The notes under the pieces: model-generated
Told to the model about the DNA's origin: nothing
Seen by the model: the letters and a program-made list of their open reading frames with translations, nothing else
Database searches by the model: none
Assembly (NCBI RefSeq): GCF_900106925.1
Contig: NZ_FNNZ01000016.1
Coordinates: 48,923 to 112,922, forward strand
Length of the DNA stretch: 64,000 bases
Source: Thiocapsa roseopersicina
Lineage (GTDB): Bacteria > Pseudomonadota > Gammaproteobacteria > Chromatiales > Chromatiaceae
Direction of reading: 5' to 3'
Part shown: piece by piece, positions 9,385 through 18,350 of the stretch
Layout of the letters: the number at the start of each line of letters is the position of its first letter
How positions within the stretch are numbered: the first letter of the stretch is position 1
Program-made: the position numbers and the translations under genes

Positions 9385-10611
9385 ATGTCGGAGCAAGATC
9401 CCCTCAAAGAGCTGCACATCGACCGCGCCGACCGTGACGGCGGCGGTCGCCGCGGGCTTTGGCTCATTCTCGCGATCGTCCTTGTCGGCGCCCTCGGCGG
9501 CGGCGCCTACTATAGGGTCTCGGAAAGCCCGATTCCGGTGGATGTCGCGATCGCGCAGGCACCGTCCGCGGGTCCGACGGCCGTCCTGGATGCGACCGGT
9601 TATGTGATCGCCCGCCGGCAGGCGACGGTGTCGAGCAAGATCTCGGGCAAGCTTGCCGAGGTCTTGATCGAGGAAGGTGTGGAGGTCGAAGCGGATCAGG
9701 TGCTTGCACGTCTCGACGACACGGACGCAAAGGCGCAGCTGGATCTCGCCCGGGCGCGTCTGGCGGCAGCCCAAGCCCGCCTCGGCGAGATCCAGGTCCA
9801 GTTGGAGCAGGCCCGTCGAGGGCTCGAGCGACAAACCGAGCTGCGTTCGCGCCAACTGGCTTCGGAGGAGGCGCTCGAAACCGCCGCGACGCAGGTCCAG
9901 ACCCTCTCTGCCCAGCTCCAGGCACAGCGCAGTCAGGTCCGGGTGTCCGATGCCGAGGTCGCGGTCGCACAGGTCGCCTACGACAACACGGTCGTGCGCG
10001 CCCCCTTCGCGGGGGTCATCGTCGCGAAGGCGGCCCAGCCCGGCGAGATCGTCTCGCCGATGTCGGCCGGCGGCGGCTTCACCCGCACCGGGATCGGGAC
10101 CATCGTGGATATGGATTCGCTGGAGATCGAAGTCGACGTCAACGAGGCATTCATCAATCGTGTCAGACCCGACCAGCCGGTTCAGGCGGTGCTCGACGCC
10201 TATCCGGATTGGACGATCCCGGCATCGGTGATCGCGATCATCCCCACGGCGGACCGCAGCAAGGCGACGGTGCGGGTGCGGATCCGGATCGACGCGAAGG
10301 ACCCGCGCCTGATCCCGGAGATGGGCGTGCGGGTGTCCTTCCTTCAAGACGACACCGAGATATCGGACGGTGCGACCGACGGGGTGCTGATCCCCGCGGG
10401 CGCAATCCGTGAGCACGGCGAAGGCGGCCTCGTCTTCGTCCTGGACGGCGATCATGTCCGCGAACGGCAGGTGGCCGTCGGCGAGGAGATCGGCGATCGA
10501 CGCCGCATCGCGCAGGGCCTGACTGCGGGCGAGCGCGTCGTGCGCGATCCGCCTCTCGCGTTGGCAGATGGGATGCGAGTGTCGCCGCGAGGTGAGGTTG
10601 AAACCCCGTGA
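9385..10611 (+). CDS. Periplasmic adaptor (HlyD/MacA family), 408 aa
   Basis: This is the first gene of a four-gene export operon. The protein has an N-terminal membrane anchor at about residues 22-43 (LWLILAIVLVGALGGGAYY). A barrel/half-lipoyl region follows (TVSSKISGKLAEVLIEEGV), then an Ala/Gln/Arg-rich coiled-coil hairpin (about 105-190) and the second half-lipoyl segment (VRAPFAGVIVAKAAQPGEI). Beta-barrel and membrane-proximal domains complete it. It should bridge the ABC permeases encoded at 11473-13976 to an outer-membrane channel. The start is 19 bp after the tRNA-Leu CCA, so the tRNA transcript may run into it. Substrate is not evident. Confidence 0.9.
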   Translation: MSEQDPLKELHIDRADRDGGGRRGLWLILAIVLVGALGGGAYYRVSESPIPVDVAIAQAPSAGPTAVLDATGYVIARRQATVSSKISGKLAEVLIEEGVEVEADQVLARLDDTDAKAQLDLARARLAAAQARLGEIQVQLEQARRGLERQTELRSRQLASEEALETAATQVQTLSAQLQAQRSQVRVSDAEVAVAQVAYDNTVVRAPFAGVIVAKAAQPGEIVSPMSAGGGFTRTGIGTIVDMDSLEIEVDVNEAFINRVRPDQPVQAVLDAYPDWTIPASVIAIIPTADRSKATVRVRIRIDAKDPRLIPEMGVRVSFLQDDTEISDGATDGVLIPAGAIREHGEGGLVFVLDGDHVRERQVAVGEEIGDRRRIAQGLTAGERVVRDPPLALADGMRVSPRGEVETP

Positions 10612-10648
10612 CGCCGAACAGATCGGATTGAATCTCCGGCCCGAAACC

Positions 10649-11377
10649 ATGTCCGAGGTGACCCCGACCCCCGAATCCCACGGCCCCGAACCCTTGGTCG
10701 CCATCCGCGGCGTCAGCAAGGTCTACGAGCGCGGAAGACAACGCATCGAGGTCCTGCATCATGTCGACCTGGATATTCCGGAGGGCGATTTTCTCGCCTT
10801 GATGGGGCCGTCAGGATCGGGCAAGAGCACGCTGCTCAACATGATCGCAGGGCTGGATCTGCCGACCGAAGGCTCCTTGAGCGTCGCCGGACATCGGATC
10901 GATCGGATGTCCTCCACCGAGCTCGCACGCTGGAGGGCGGCTAATGTCGGCTTCGTCTTTCAGTTCTACAATCTCCTGCCGGCACTCTCGGCACAGAAGA
11001 ACGTCGAGCTCCCGCTGCTGCTGACCCGGCTGTCCGGGGCACGGCGCAGGCGCAACGCGGCGATCGCGCTTGATCTGGTCGGACTCGCCGACCGCGCATC
11101 GCACAAACCCAACGAGCTCTCCGGCGGCCAGCAGCAGCGCGTCGCAATTGCCCGCGCGATCGTGTCGGATCCGACGCTCTTGGTCTGCGACGAGCCCACG
11201 GGCGATCTCGACCGTCACTCCGCCGAGGAGGTGTTGACCCTCCTGCAACGGCTCAACCGCGAGTACGGCAAGACCATGATCATGGTGACCCACGATCCAA
11301 AAGCGGCCGAGTTTGCGCGACGGGTCCTGCATTTGGATAAGGGGATTCTGGTCGAGCAAGCTGACATCGGAGCGTGA
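10649..11377 (+). CDS. ABC transporter ATP-binding protein (MacB/LolD type), 242 aa
   Basis: The nucleotide-binding domain has Walker A GPSGSGKS at residues 53-60. The Q-loop context [15 protein letters not shown] is typical of LolD/MacB ATPases. The signature LSGGQQQR is near residue 148 and Walker B LLVCDEPTGDLD follows. The MSEVTPTPES start at 10649 leaves a normal short N-terminus; the frame is open upstream, overlapping the adaptor gene. It energises the permeases at 11473 and 12630. Confidence 0.93.
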   Translation: MSEVTPTPESHGPEPLVAIRGVSKVYERGRQRIEVLHHVDLDIPEGDFLALMGPSGSGKSTLLNMIAGLDLPTEGSLSVAGHRIDRMSSTELARWRAANVGFVFQFYNLLPALSAQKNVELPLLLTRLSGARRRRNAAIALDLVGLADRASHKPNELSGGQQQRVAIARAIVSDPTLLVCDEPTGDLDRHSAEEVLTLLQRLNREYGKTMIMVTHDPKAAEFARRVLHLDKGILVEQADIGA

Positions 11378-11408
11378 AGGATGGGTTTCGCTGTGCTCTA
11401 CCCATCCT
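11378..11408. repeat. Short palindromic intergenic repeat (AGGATGGGT...ACCCATCCT)
   Basis: AGGATGGGT and ACCCATCCT flank the loop TTCGCTGTGCTCT. It begins directly after the ATPase stop codon and separates the ATPase from the first permease. I recall very similar short palindromes between genes in many proteobacterial genomes, where they act as REP-like elements; that comparison is from memory. The rest of the gap (11409-11472) holds short GGCAGG-type direct repeats. Confidence 0.6.
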
Positions 11409-11472
11409 ACGTGCTGCTCCCGACGTCGGTCGGCAGGAGGCCGGAGGCAGGCGGCAGGCGGCTCCCCCCGAG

Positions 11473-12633
11473 ATGAAATACCTCCCCCTCCTCTTCGCCG
11501 CGCTCATGCGCAAGAAGACGCGCACACTGCTGACCCTGCTTTCCGTAGCGGCGGCCTTTGCGCTCTTCGGCATGCTGGATGCCGTGCGGGTGGCCTTCAA
11601 CGCACCTCAGAGCGTGATCGGGATCGATCGGCTCATCACCTCCTCGCGCCTCTCGCTGATTCAGCCTTTGCCCTACGCGGATCTGGCCCGGATCCAGTCG
11701 ACGCCCGGCGTGGAGGCGGTCACCTATGCGAGCTGGTTCGGCGGCATCTATCAGGACCCGAAGAACTTTTTCCCGAACTTCCCGGTCGAGCCCGAGAGCT
11801 ATCTCGACATGTATCCCGAGCTGGTCCTGCCCCAAGCGCAGCGCCAAGCCTTCCTCAAGACGCGTACCGCGGCGATCGTCGGCGAGGCGCTCGCGGATCT
11901 GCACGGTTGGAAGGTCGGCGACAAGATCCCCTTGCGCCCGACCATCTATCCGCATCGCGACGGCGGGGAGGTCTGGACCTTCGACCTCGTCGGCATCTTC
12001 AAGGCTGCCCAGCCGGAGCTTCGCGGCTCCGAGAAGCAGCTGTTGTTTCACCACACCGCGTTCGACGAAGGGCGCGATATCGGACAAGGCACGGTTGGTT
12101 GGTACATCGTGCGGGTCGAGGACGCATCGAAGGCTGACCAGGTCGCGCAGGCGATCGACCGCCAGTTCGCCAATTCCGCCTTCGAGACCCGCACCCAGAG
12201 CGAGCGCGAGTTCCAGCTCTCCTTCGCGAAGCAGATCGGCGACATCGGGCTCATCGTCACGGCGATCATGGCGGCGGTCTTCTTCACCCTGGTGCTGCTC
12301 ACCGGCAATACCATGGCGCAATCCATCCGCGAGCGGATCCCCGAGCTGGCGGTGCTCAAGACACTCGGGTTCACCAACCGCGCGGTCCTGCTTCTCGTCA
12401 TGGCCGAGGCCCTCGTGCTGCTTCTGCTCGGGGGTCTGATCGGACTCGCGCTCGCCACTTTGGCCCTTCCGGTGATCGGCGAGGCCAGCTCCGGACAGCT
12501 CGACGTGGCGATGCGTCCGGAGAGCTGGGTGCTGGGGATCGGGCTGATGTCGACCATCGGCATCCTGGTCGGGCTGCCGCCGGCGCTCAAGGCGATGCGC
12601 CTTGGGATCGTCGATGCGTTGGCGGGCCGATGA
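11473..12633 (+). CDS. ABC transporter permease, FtsX/MacB core, 386 aa
   Basis: One N-terminal helix (TLLTLLSVAAAFALFGMLDA, residues about 17-36) is followed by a periplasmic domain of about 210 residues. A C-terminal FtsX core of three helices begins near residue 257 (IGLIVTAIMAAVFFTLVLLT). The start at 11473 (MKYLPLLFAALMRKKTRTL) gives the typical positively charged amino end; the frame is open upstream through the palindromic repeat. The last four bases overlap the next permease start (ATGA), so the two permeases are translationally coupled and probably form a heterodimer. Confidence 0.9.
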   Translation: MKYLPLLFAALMRKKTRTLLTLLSVAAAFALFGMLDAVRVAFNAPQSVIGIDRLITSSRLSLIQPLPYADLARIQSTPGVEAVTYASWFGGIYQDPKNFFPNFPVEPESYLDMYPELVLPQAQRQAFLKTRTAAIVGEALADLHGWKVGDKIPLRPTIYPHRDGGEVWTFDLVGIFKAAQPELRGSEKQLLFHHTAFDEGRDIGQGTVGWYIVRVEDASKADQVAQAIDRQFANSAFETRTQSEREFQLSFAKQIGDIGLIVTAIMAAVFFTLVLLTGNTMAQSIRERIPELAVLKTLGFTNRAVLLLVMAEALVLLLLGGLIGLALATLALPVIGEASSGQLDVAMRPESWVLGIGLMSTIGILVGLPPALKAMRLGIVDALAGR

Positions 12634-13976
12634 GCGAGCGACCGACCGCGTATAGCATCGCCCTGACTCGCATGCGCTCGACGCTGCCGACGGTCTCCGC
12701 CGGGCTCGCCATTGCAGCCTTCTTCGGAACCTGGATCCTGGCCCCGAGACTCATGATCCCGGTCGCGTTGATCTTCGTCGGCTGGCTGGCGCTGACGCGA
12801 ACCGGGCGGCAGGCGCTCGCCGTCGCCCGGGTCGGGTTGAGCACGGTACCCGAGCGTCTCGGGGCGACCTCGGTCGTGGTGGTCGGTATCGCCGGGGTGG
12901 TCGGGGTGCTGGTCGCCCTACAGGCGATGGCTGCGGGCTTCGAGGCGACACTCAGTGGCGCGGGCAGCGACGACACCGCGCTGGTGCTGCGCGCCGCGGC
13001 CAATGCCGAGCTTTCTTCGGCGCTGGATCGCCCGTCCACGACGCTGATCATCCAGGCACCGGGCATCAAGCGCGACGCGAACGACCGCCCCGTCGCATCG
13101 GCCGAGGTCGTGGTCGTCGCCAGTGTCCCGAAGCGAACGACGGGGACGGATGCGAATCTCGAGGTCCGCGGGGTCGGTCCAGCCGCCTGGCAGATCCGTC
13201 CGCAGGTTCGGATTGTCGAAGGACGCCGCTTCCGGGCGGGGCTGCGCGAGCTGATCGTCGGTCGGGGCGCGTTGCAGCAGTTCAGCGGGGTCGAGATCGG
13301 CGACAGCATCGTCCTCAACAACCAGAACTGGTACATCGTCGGCGTCTTCGCCTCGGACGATACGCACGAGTCCGAGGTCTGGGGCGACGCCGAATCCATC
13401 GCGGCGGCCTATCGGCGCAACGGCTTTCAGTCCGTCGCCGTGCGGTTGACCGAGCCGGCGGCAATCGAGCGTCTGCGCACCGCCTTGAGCGCCGACCCGC
13501 GCCTGAGGGTCGAGGTGCAGACCACGCGCGAGTATTACGGCAAACAGTCGGAGCGCCTTACCCGTGTGATCCGGGCGGTCGGCATCGGGATCGCCGTCAT
13601 GATGGCGCTCGGTGCCGTCTTCGGCGCACTCAACACCATGTATGCGGCGGTCGCGAGCCGCGCGCGCGAGATCGCCACCTTGCGCGCGCTGGGCTTCACC
13701 GGACTGCCGGTCGTCGTGGCCGTCATGCTCGAGACCATGGCCCTGGCCTGTGCCGGCGGGATCCTCGGGGCGGGGATCGCCTGGGCCTTGTTTCACGGCT
13801 TCACGGTCTCGACCCTGGGATCGAACTTCAGCCAGGTCGTCTTCCAGTTCCAGGTGACCCCGGAACTCCTGATTCGCGGCCTTCAGTGGGCGCTCGGCAT
13901 CGGATTTATCGGGGGTATCTTCCCGGCGCTCCGCGCTGCAAGGCTTCCGGTGACGACGGCGTTGCGGGAGTCTTGA
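12630..13976 (+). CDS. ABC transporter permease, FtsX/MacB core, 448 aa
   Basis: This is the second permease of the export operon. It has an unusual hydrophobic N-terminal part with two or three predicted helices (residues about 25-60 and 85-105) before the periplasmic domain. The FtsX core of three helices is at about residues 315-440 (RVIRAVGIGIAVMMALGAVF). It overlaps the first permease by four bases. Together with the adaptor and ATPase it forms a complete MacAB-like complex with two different half-permeases. The substrate is unknown. Confidence 0.9.
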   Translation: MSERPTAYSIALTRMRSTLPTVSAGLAIAAFFGTWILAPRLMIPVALIFVGWLALTRTGRQALAVARVGLSTVPERLGATSVVVVGIAGVVGVLVALQAMAAGFEATLSGAGSDDTALVLRAAANAELSSALDRPSTTLIIQAPGIKRDANDRPVASAEVVVVASVPKRTTGTDANLEVRGVGPAAWQIRPQVRIVEGRRFRAGLRELIVGRGALQQFSGVEIGDSIVLNNQNWYIVGVFASDDTHESEVWGDAESIAAAYRRNGFQSVAVRLTEPAAIERLRTALSADPRLRVEVQTTREYYGKQSERLTRVIRAVGIGIAVMMALGAVFGALNTMYAAVASRAREIATLRALGFTGLPVVVAVMLETMALACAGGILGAGIAWALFHGFTVSTLGSNFSQVVFQFQVTPELLIRGLQWALGIGFIGGIFPALRAARLPVTTALRES

Positions 13977-14004
13977 GCGGCAGCGTCCGCGCGCCGAGTT
14001 TAAT

Positions 14005-14033
14005 TTGATCCCCCAGAGACGGCCGACTAGACT
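14005..14033 (+). promoter_or_regulatory. Candidate sigma-70 promoter of the V-ATPase operon
   Basis: TTGATC (14005-14010) and TAGACT (14028-14033) are spaced by 17 bp, which predicts transcription from about 14040, 70 bp before the subunit B start. The match to consensus is fair at -35 and good at -10. Confidence 0.5.
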
Positions 14034-14110
14034 CGGCGTCCGAGAATTCGGAGTCGCGCGACTGCACGTGACCTGAAGCAGGCACCCAAACACGCGGGGA
14101 AAGACGTCCG

Positions 14111-15481
14111 ATGTCCCATACGCTCGTGCGCTACTCGAAGGTCGTCGAGATCGTCGGCGACCTCCTCAAGGTCCTGGTTCCGCCCCCGGTGTCCGAGCAG
14201 GGCCAACGGGTCGCGTTCGGCGACCTGGGATTGGTCGAGGACCCGAGCGGTTTCAAATCGATGGCGCGCGTGATCAGGCTCGAAGGCGAGCTGGTGTCGC
14301 TTCAGGTCTTCTCGGGGACGAAGGGACTCTCCACGCAGGCGTCGGTCCGCTTCCTCGGTCATCCGATGCGGGTGACCTACTCGCCGAACATCCTGGGTCG
14401 CGTCTTCCGCGGCGACGGCACCCCCTTCGATACCGGACCTGGGCTCGCTCAAGACCCCAAGATCGAGATCGACGGCCCCTCGGCAAACCCGGCGCGACGC
14501 TCGCTCGCATCCAAGATGGTGCGCACCGACGTCCCGATGATCGACATCTTCAACTCACTGGTGGAGAGTCAGAAGATCCCGATCTTCTCGGTCGCCGGCG
14601 AGCCCTACAACGCCCTGCTCGCACGCATCGGCATCCAGGCGGATGCGGACATCGTCGTCTTTGGCGGACTCGGGCTCATCTTCGATGACTATCACTTCTT
14701 TCTGCGTCGCTTCGAGGACGCGGGCGTGTTTGCCCGCACCGTCATGTTCGTCAACCTCGCCTCCGACCCCGTGGTCGAGCGCCTGCTGGTTCCCGATATG
14801 GCCCTTGCGGTCGCGGAGCGGTTCGCGGTCGAGGAGGGCAAGCGTGTCCTCGTCTTACTGAGCGACATGACCGTCTATGCCGACGCCATGAAGGAGGTGG
14901 GTATCGCGATGGAGGCCGTGCCGTCCAATCGCGGCTACATGGGCGATCTCTATTCTCAACTTGCGCGACGTTACGAGAAGGCCGCCGACTTCAAGGACGG
15001 CGGCTCGCTCACCATCCTCACCGTGACCACCATGCCGGGAGGCGATGTCACGCACCCGGTGCCGGACAACACCGGCTATATCACGGAAGGCCAGTTCTAT
15101 CTGCACGACGGCATGCTCGACCCCTTTGGCTCGCTCTCGCGCCTGAAGCAGCACGTGATCGGCAAGGTCACGCGCGAGGACCACAGCCAGATCATGAACA
15201 CCATGATCCGCTTCTACTCGGGTGCCCGCGATGCCGAGCAGAAACAGGCGATGGCCTTCGATCTGTCCGAATTCGACATCCGCTTGATCAAGTTCGGGAA
15301 CCTCTTCCGGGAGCGCTTCATGGACATCGATGTGAGCATCCCGCTCGAGAAGGGGTTGGATCTTTGCTGGCAAACCCTGGCCGAATGTTTCAATCGCGAC
15401 GAGCTGCTGATGAAGGAGAACCTGATCGACAAGTACCTCCCGACGCTCGATGAGGACGAGCCGATTCAAGCGGCGGCTTGA
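14111..15481 (+). CDS. atpB: V-type ATP synthase/ATPase subunit B, 456 aa
   Basis: This is the non-catalytic nucleotide-binding subunit of the V1 head. The protein starts MSHTLVRYSKVVEIVGDLLK and has the B-type central motifs SVAGEPYNALLARIG (a degenerate P-loop lacking GKT) and LSDMTVYADAMKEV. The segment SQLARRYEKAADFKDGGS also fits this subunit. Length matches bacterial B subunits (430-470). It opens the operon here, whereas B normally follows A; A is at the far end (20051-21985). Ribosome-binding GGGGAAAG lies about 10 bp before the start. Confidence 0.95.
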   Translation: MSHTLVRYSKVVEIVGDLLKVLVPPPVSEQGQRVAFGDLGLVEDPSGFKSMARVIRLEGELVSLQVFSGTKGLSTQASVRFLGHPMRVTYSPNILGRVFRGDGTPFDTGPGLAQDPKIEIDGPSANPARRSLASKMVRTDVPMIDIFNSLVESQKIPIFSVAGEPYNALLARIGIQADADIVVFGGLGLIFDDYHFFLRRFEDAGVFARTVMFVNLASDPVVERLLVPDMALAVAERFAVEEGKRVLVLLSDMTVYADAMKEVGIAMEAVPSNRGYMGDLYSQLARRYEKAADFKDGGSLTILTVTTMPGGDVTHPVPDNTGYITEGQFYLHDGMLDPFGSLSRLKQHVIGKVTREDHSQIMNTMIRFYSGARDAEQKQAMAFDLSEFDIRLIKFGNLFRERFMDIDVSIPLEKGLDLCWQTLAECFNRDELLMKENLIDKYLPTLDEDEPIQAAA

Positions 15482-15499
15482 CGCGGAGCAGACCATCGC

Positions 15500-16105
15500 A
15501 TGTCACGCGTCAGTCTCAGCAAGTCGTCGCTCGCCAAGCAGAACCGTGCCCTGCAGACCTACGAGCGCTACCTGCCTTCGCTCGATCTGAAGCGCAAGCA
15601 GATCATGACCGAGCGCGCCAAGGAGGTCCTGGCCCAAGCGGAGACCCATCGCAAGATCGCGGCGCTGCGCGAGCGCGTGACCGAGAACCTGCCGATGCTC
15701 GCCAATCGCGAGATCGCGCTGAGCGACCTGGTGCATGTACGCGGCGCGCGCCTCGGCGAGGAAAACCTCCTCGGAACGCGACTGCCCGTGCTCGAAGGGC
15801 TCGATCTCGTCAAGCGCGGCTATGGCTTCCTGAGCAAGCCGCATTGGGTCGAGGTCCTGGTCGATGCACTCTCCGAGATGCTGACGCTCCAAGCGCAACT
15901 GGCGCTTCACGATCGTCGTCTCCTCCTGCTCGATGAGGCGGTCCGCAAAGTGACACAGCGGGTGAATCTCTTCGACAAGGTCTTGATCCCGCGCACGCGC
16001 GAGAACATCAAGCGGATTCGCGTCCATCTCTCCGACGCCGAGCGCGCGGCGATCGTGCGCTCGAAGATCGCGAAGGGCAAACGACTCAGAGAGGCATCGG
16101 CATGA
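15500..16105 (+). CDS. atpD: V-type ATPase subunit D (central stalk), 201 aa
   Basis: This is the rotor shaft subunit, the counterpart of F-type gamma. It is almost entirely helical with two long terminal helices: SRVSLSKSSLAKQNRALQT at the start and KVTQRVNLFDKVLIPRTREN near residue 152. The latter, with NPT/IPxTxxNIKRI character, is the D-family hallmark. It follows subunit B after 18 bp and overlaps subunit I by four bases. Confidence 0.93.
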   Translation: MSRVSLSKSSLAKQNRALQTYERYLPSLDLKRKQIMTERAKEVLAQAETHRKIAALRERVTENLPMLANREIALSDLVHVRGARLGEENLLGTRLPVLEGLDLVKRGYGFLSKPHWVEVLVDALSEMLTLQAQLALHDRRLLLLDEAVRKVTQRVNLFDKVLIPRTRENIKRIRVHLSDAERAAIVRSKIAKGKRLREASA

Positions 16106-17907
16106 GCATCCAACGTCTGACGCGCCTGACCCTGGCCGGTCTCGCCACCGACAAGGATGCCGTCCTCGAGCAGCTCCAAACGCTCGGCTGTCTGCATCTG
16201 ATCCCGTTGCGACCGGCGCCGCGGGAGCCCGAGAAGGAGCCGGCCAGCCACGCCGTGGAGGCGCTGCAGGCACTACGGTATCTGCAGGATATGCGCGAGA
16301 AGCGTCGGCAGGTCCGAGACCCGGCGGGCTTCGATCTGCCCGGGACGGTCGCAGCCGTGCTGGAGAATCAGCAACGGCTGCGCGACACGAGCGATCGCCG
16401 CGACGCCTTGGTCGAGCGCATCGCCGAGCTCGAGCCCTGGGGCGATTTCACCCTGCCGCCCACTCGGGATCTGGCCGCGCGCAAATTTTGGTTCTATATC
16501 GTGCCGCAGCGCCAGATGGCGCAGCTTGCCTCGCTGGATCTGCCCTGGCAGGTGGTGCATCGTGACAACCGTCAGTCCTGGGTCGTGGTGATCCACCCGG
16601 ACGAGCCGCCCCGCGACGCCCTGCCGGTGCCACGCACCCTGGCCGGGGCCTTGAGTCTCTCCGAGGTCCGCCGCCGTCTCGAAGCAGCCGAGCTGGAGCT
16701 CGAAGAGATCCAGGCCGAGCATGTTGCTTTGACGCGCTGGATCTATCTCATCTCGACACATCTCGCTCAAGCCGAGGACGCGGCGCAGCTTCGCCATGCA
16801 CAGGCGCAGACGCGCGACGAGGAGTCGCTCTTTCTGGTGCAAGGCTGGGCGCCCGAGGACGCGGTCGCGCCGGTCCAGGTGTTAGCCGAGCAACAGGGCC
16901 TGGCACTGCTGATGGAAGAGCCCGGACCGCACGACGCACCGCCGACACTGCTCGATAATCCCGGCCCCATCGCCGCCGGCCAGGACCTGGTGGCCTTCTA
17001 CCAGATGCCGGCATACGATGCCTGGGATCCCTCGCGCGTGCTTTTCTTCTCCTTCGCGGCCTTCTTCGCGATGATCCTCTCGGATGCCGGCTACGCCGCC
17101 CTCCTGGGTGTCCTGCTGCTGGCCTATTGGCGCAAGATCGGCGCTAGCGCGCTCGGCGGGCGCCTGCGTATCCTGGCCGCGGCGCTGGTCGGGACATCCG
17201 TGGTTTGGGGTGTTTTGGTCGGCAGCTATTTCGGTTTCGCGCCGCGGCCGGACAGTCTCCCGGGACATCTGCATCTGCTCGATATCAACGACTTCGAGGT
17301 CATGATGCGTCTGTCGGTCGGGATCGGCGTGGTCCACCTGATCCTTGCCAATCTCGAAATGGCGGGCGCCCAGCGCGGCCGCGCCGCGGGACGTGTGGCG
17401 ATCGGCTGGATCGCGGTGATGTTGGGCGGCTTCACCCTCTGGATCGCGGGCGATGCCGGTGCACCCGAGTGGGTGGTCCTCGCGGCACGGATTCTGATCG
17501 GCCTCGGGTTCGCCGTGGTCTTCCTCCTGGGTAGCGATCGCCGCGTGGACGGTGTGAAGGCGCTCGCCCTGCGCGGCTTCGACGGCCTGAGCAACCTGGT
17601 GCGGGTGACGCAGGTCTTCGGGGACGTGCTCTCCTATCTGCGACTCTTCGCGCTCGGCCTGGCCTCAGCCTCGATGGCGATGACCTTCAACGGCTTGGCC
17701 CGCGATGTCGCGACCGAGCTGCCCGGTCTGGGACTACTGCTCGCCATCCTGATCCTCCTGGCCGGTCACACGCTCAACCTGATGCTCGCGCTCATGAGCG
17801 GCGTGGTCCACGGGCTGCGCCTGAACTTCATCGAATTCTACAACTGGGCCTTGGCCGGCGAAGGCTACCCCTTTAAACCCTTTAAGCGGACGGAGTTGCG
17901 CGAATGA
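16102..17907 (+). CDS. atpI: V-type ATPase subunit I (membrane stator), 601 aa
   Basis: The protein has a cytoplasmic N-terminal half with coiled coils (about residues 1-280) and a C-terminal membrane half with seven or so helices starting near residue 310 (VLFFSFAAFFAMILSDAGYA). The arginine-bearing helix LSYLRLFALGLASASMAM near residue 511 corresponds to the stator arginine that faces the K-ring carboxylate. The length is near that of bacterial I subunits (about 600-650). ATGA overlaps join it to D upstream and K downstream. Confidence 0.94.
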   Translation: MSIQRLTRLTLAGLATDKDAVLEQLQTLGCLHLIPLRPAPREPEKEPASHAVEALQALRYLQDMREKRRQVRDPAGFDLPGTVAAVLENQQRLRDTSDRRDALVERIAELEPWGDFTLPPTRDLAARKFWFYIVPQRQMAQLASLDLPWQVVHRDNRQSWVVVIHPDEPPRDALPVPRTLAGALSLSEVRRRLEAAELELEEIQAEHVALTRWIYLISTHLAQAEDAAQLRHAQAQTRDEESLFLVQGWAPEDAVAPVQVLAEQQGLALLMEEPGPHDAPPTLLDNPGPIAAGQDLVAFYQMPAYDAWDPSRVLFFSFAAFFAMILSDAGYAALLGVLLLAYWRKIGASALGGRLRILAAALVGTSVVWGVLVGSYFGFAPRPDSLPGHLHLLDINDFEVMMRLSVGIGVVHLILANLEMAGAQRGRAAGRVAIGWIAVMLGGFTLWIAGDAGAPEWVVLAARILIGLGFAVVFLLGSDRRVDGVKALALRGFDGLSNLVRVTQVFGDVLSYLRLFALGLASASMAMTFNGLARDVATELPGLGLLLAILILLAGHTLNLMLALMSGVVHGLRLNFIEFYNWALAGEGYPFKPFKRTELRE

Positions 17908-18350
17908 ACGAATTTGTAACTGCGCTGGGCTGGGCCGGACTCTTCGCCCCCATGGCACTGGGTGCGATCGGCAGCACCATCGGCTGCGCGGTCGCCGGAC
18001 AGGCGGCGATCGGCGCCATGGTGGATACGGATTCCGGCTACGGGCGCTACATCGGTGTCTCGGTGATGCCCTCCTCGCAGGTCATCTACGGCATCGTCAT
18101 CATGTTCAGCCTGCAGCGGGACGTCACCCCCGAGACCGCACCGGCCCTCTTCGGCATTGGCCTGCTCTCGGGTTTCGCGCTGCTCTTCTCGGCGATGCGT
18201 CAGGGTCAGGCGTGCGCCTCGGCGATTCATGCGAGCAAGACCAAGCCCGAGATCTTCGGACTGTCGTTGGCGCCGGCCGCCATCGTCGAGGGTTTTGCCG
18301 TGTTCGCCTTCGTGTTCGCGCTGGTGTTGGCCGGCGGGATTCCCGGATGA
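17904..18350 (+). CDS. atpK: V-type ATPase subunit K (rotor ring proteolipid), 148 aa
   Basis: This four-helix proteolipid is made of two fused hairpins. The ion-binding glutamate is E129 in PAAIVEGFAVFAF. S58-Q59 in MPSSQVIYG and Q100 in AMRQGQACAS occupy the places of the Thr-Gln and Gln ligands of the sodium ring of Enterococcus hirae (T64, Q65, Q110, E139 from memory). That suggests sodium rather than proton coupling, which is inference. Start and stop overlap the neighbouring genes by four bases each. Confidence 0.94.
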   Translation: MNEFVTALGWAGLFAPMALGAIGSTIGCAVAGQAAIGAMVDTDSGYGRYIGVSVMPSSQVIYGIVIMFSLQRDVTPETAPALFGIGLLSGFALLFSAMRQGQACASAIHASKTKPEIFGLSLAPAAIVEGFAVFAFVFALVLAGGIPG

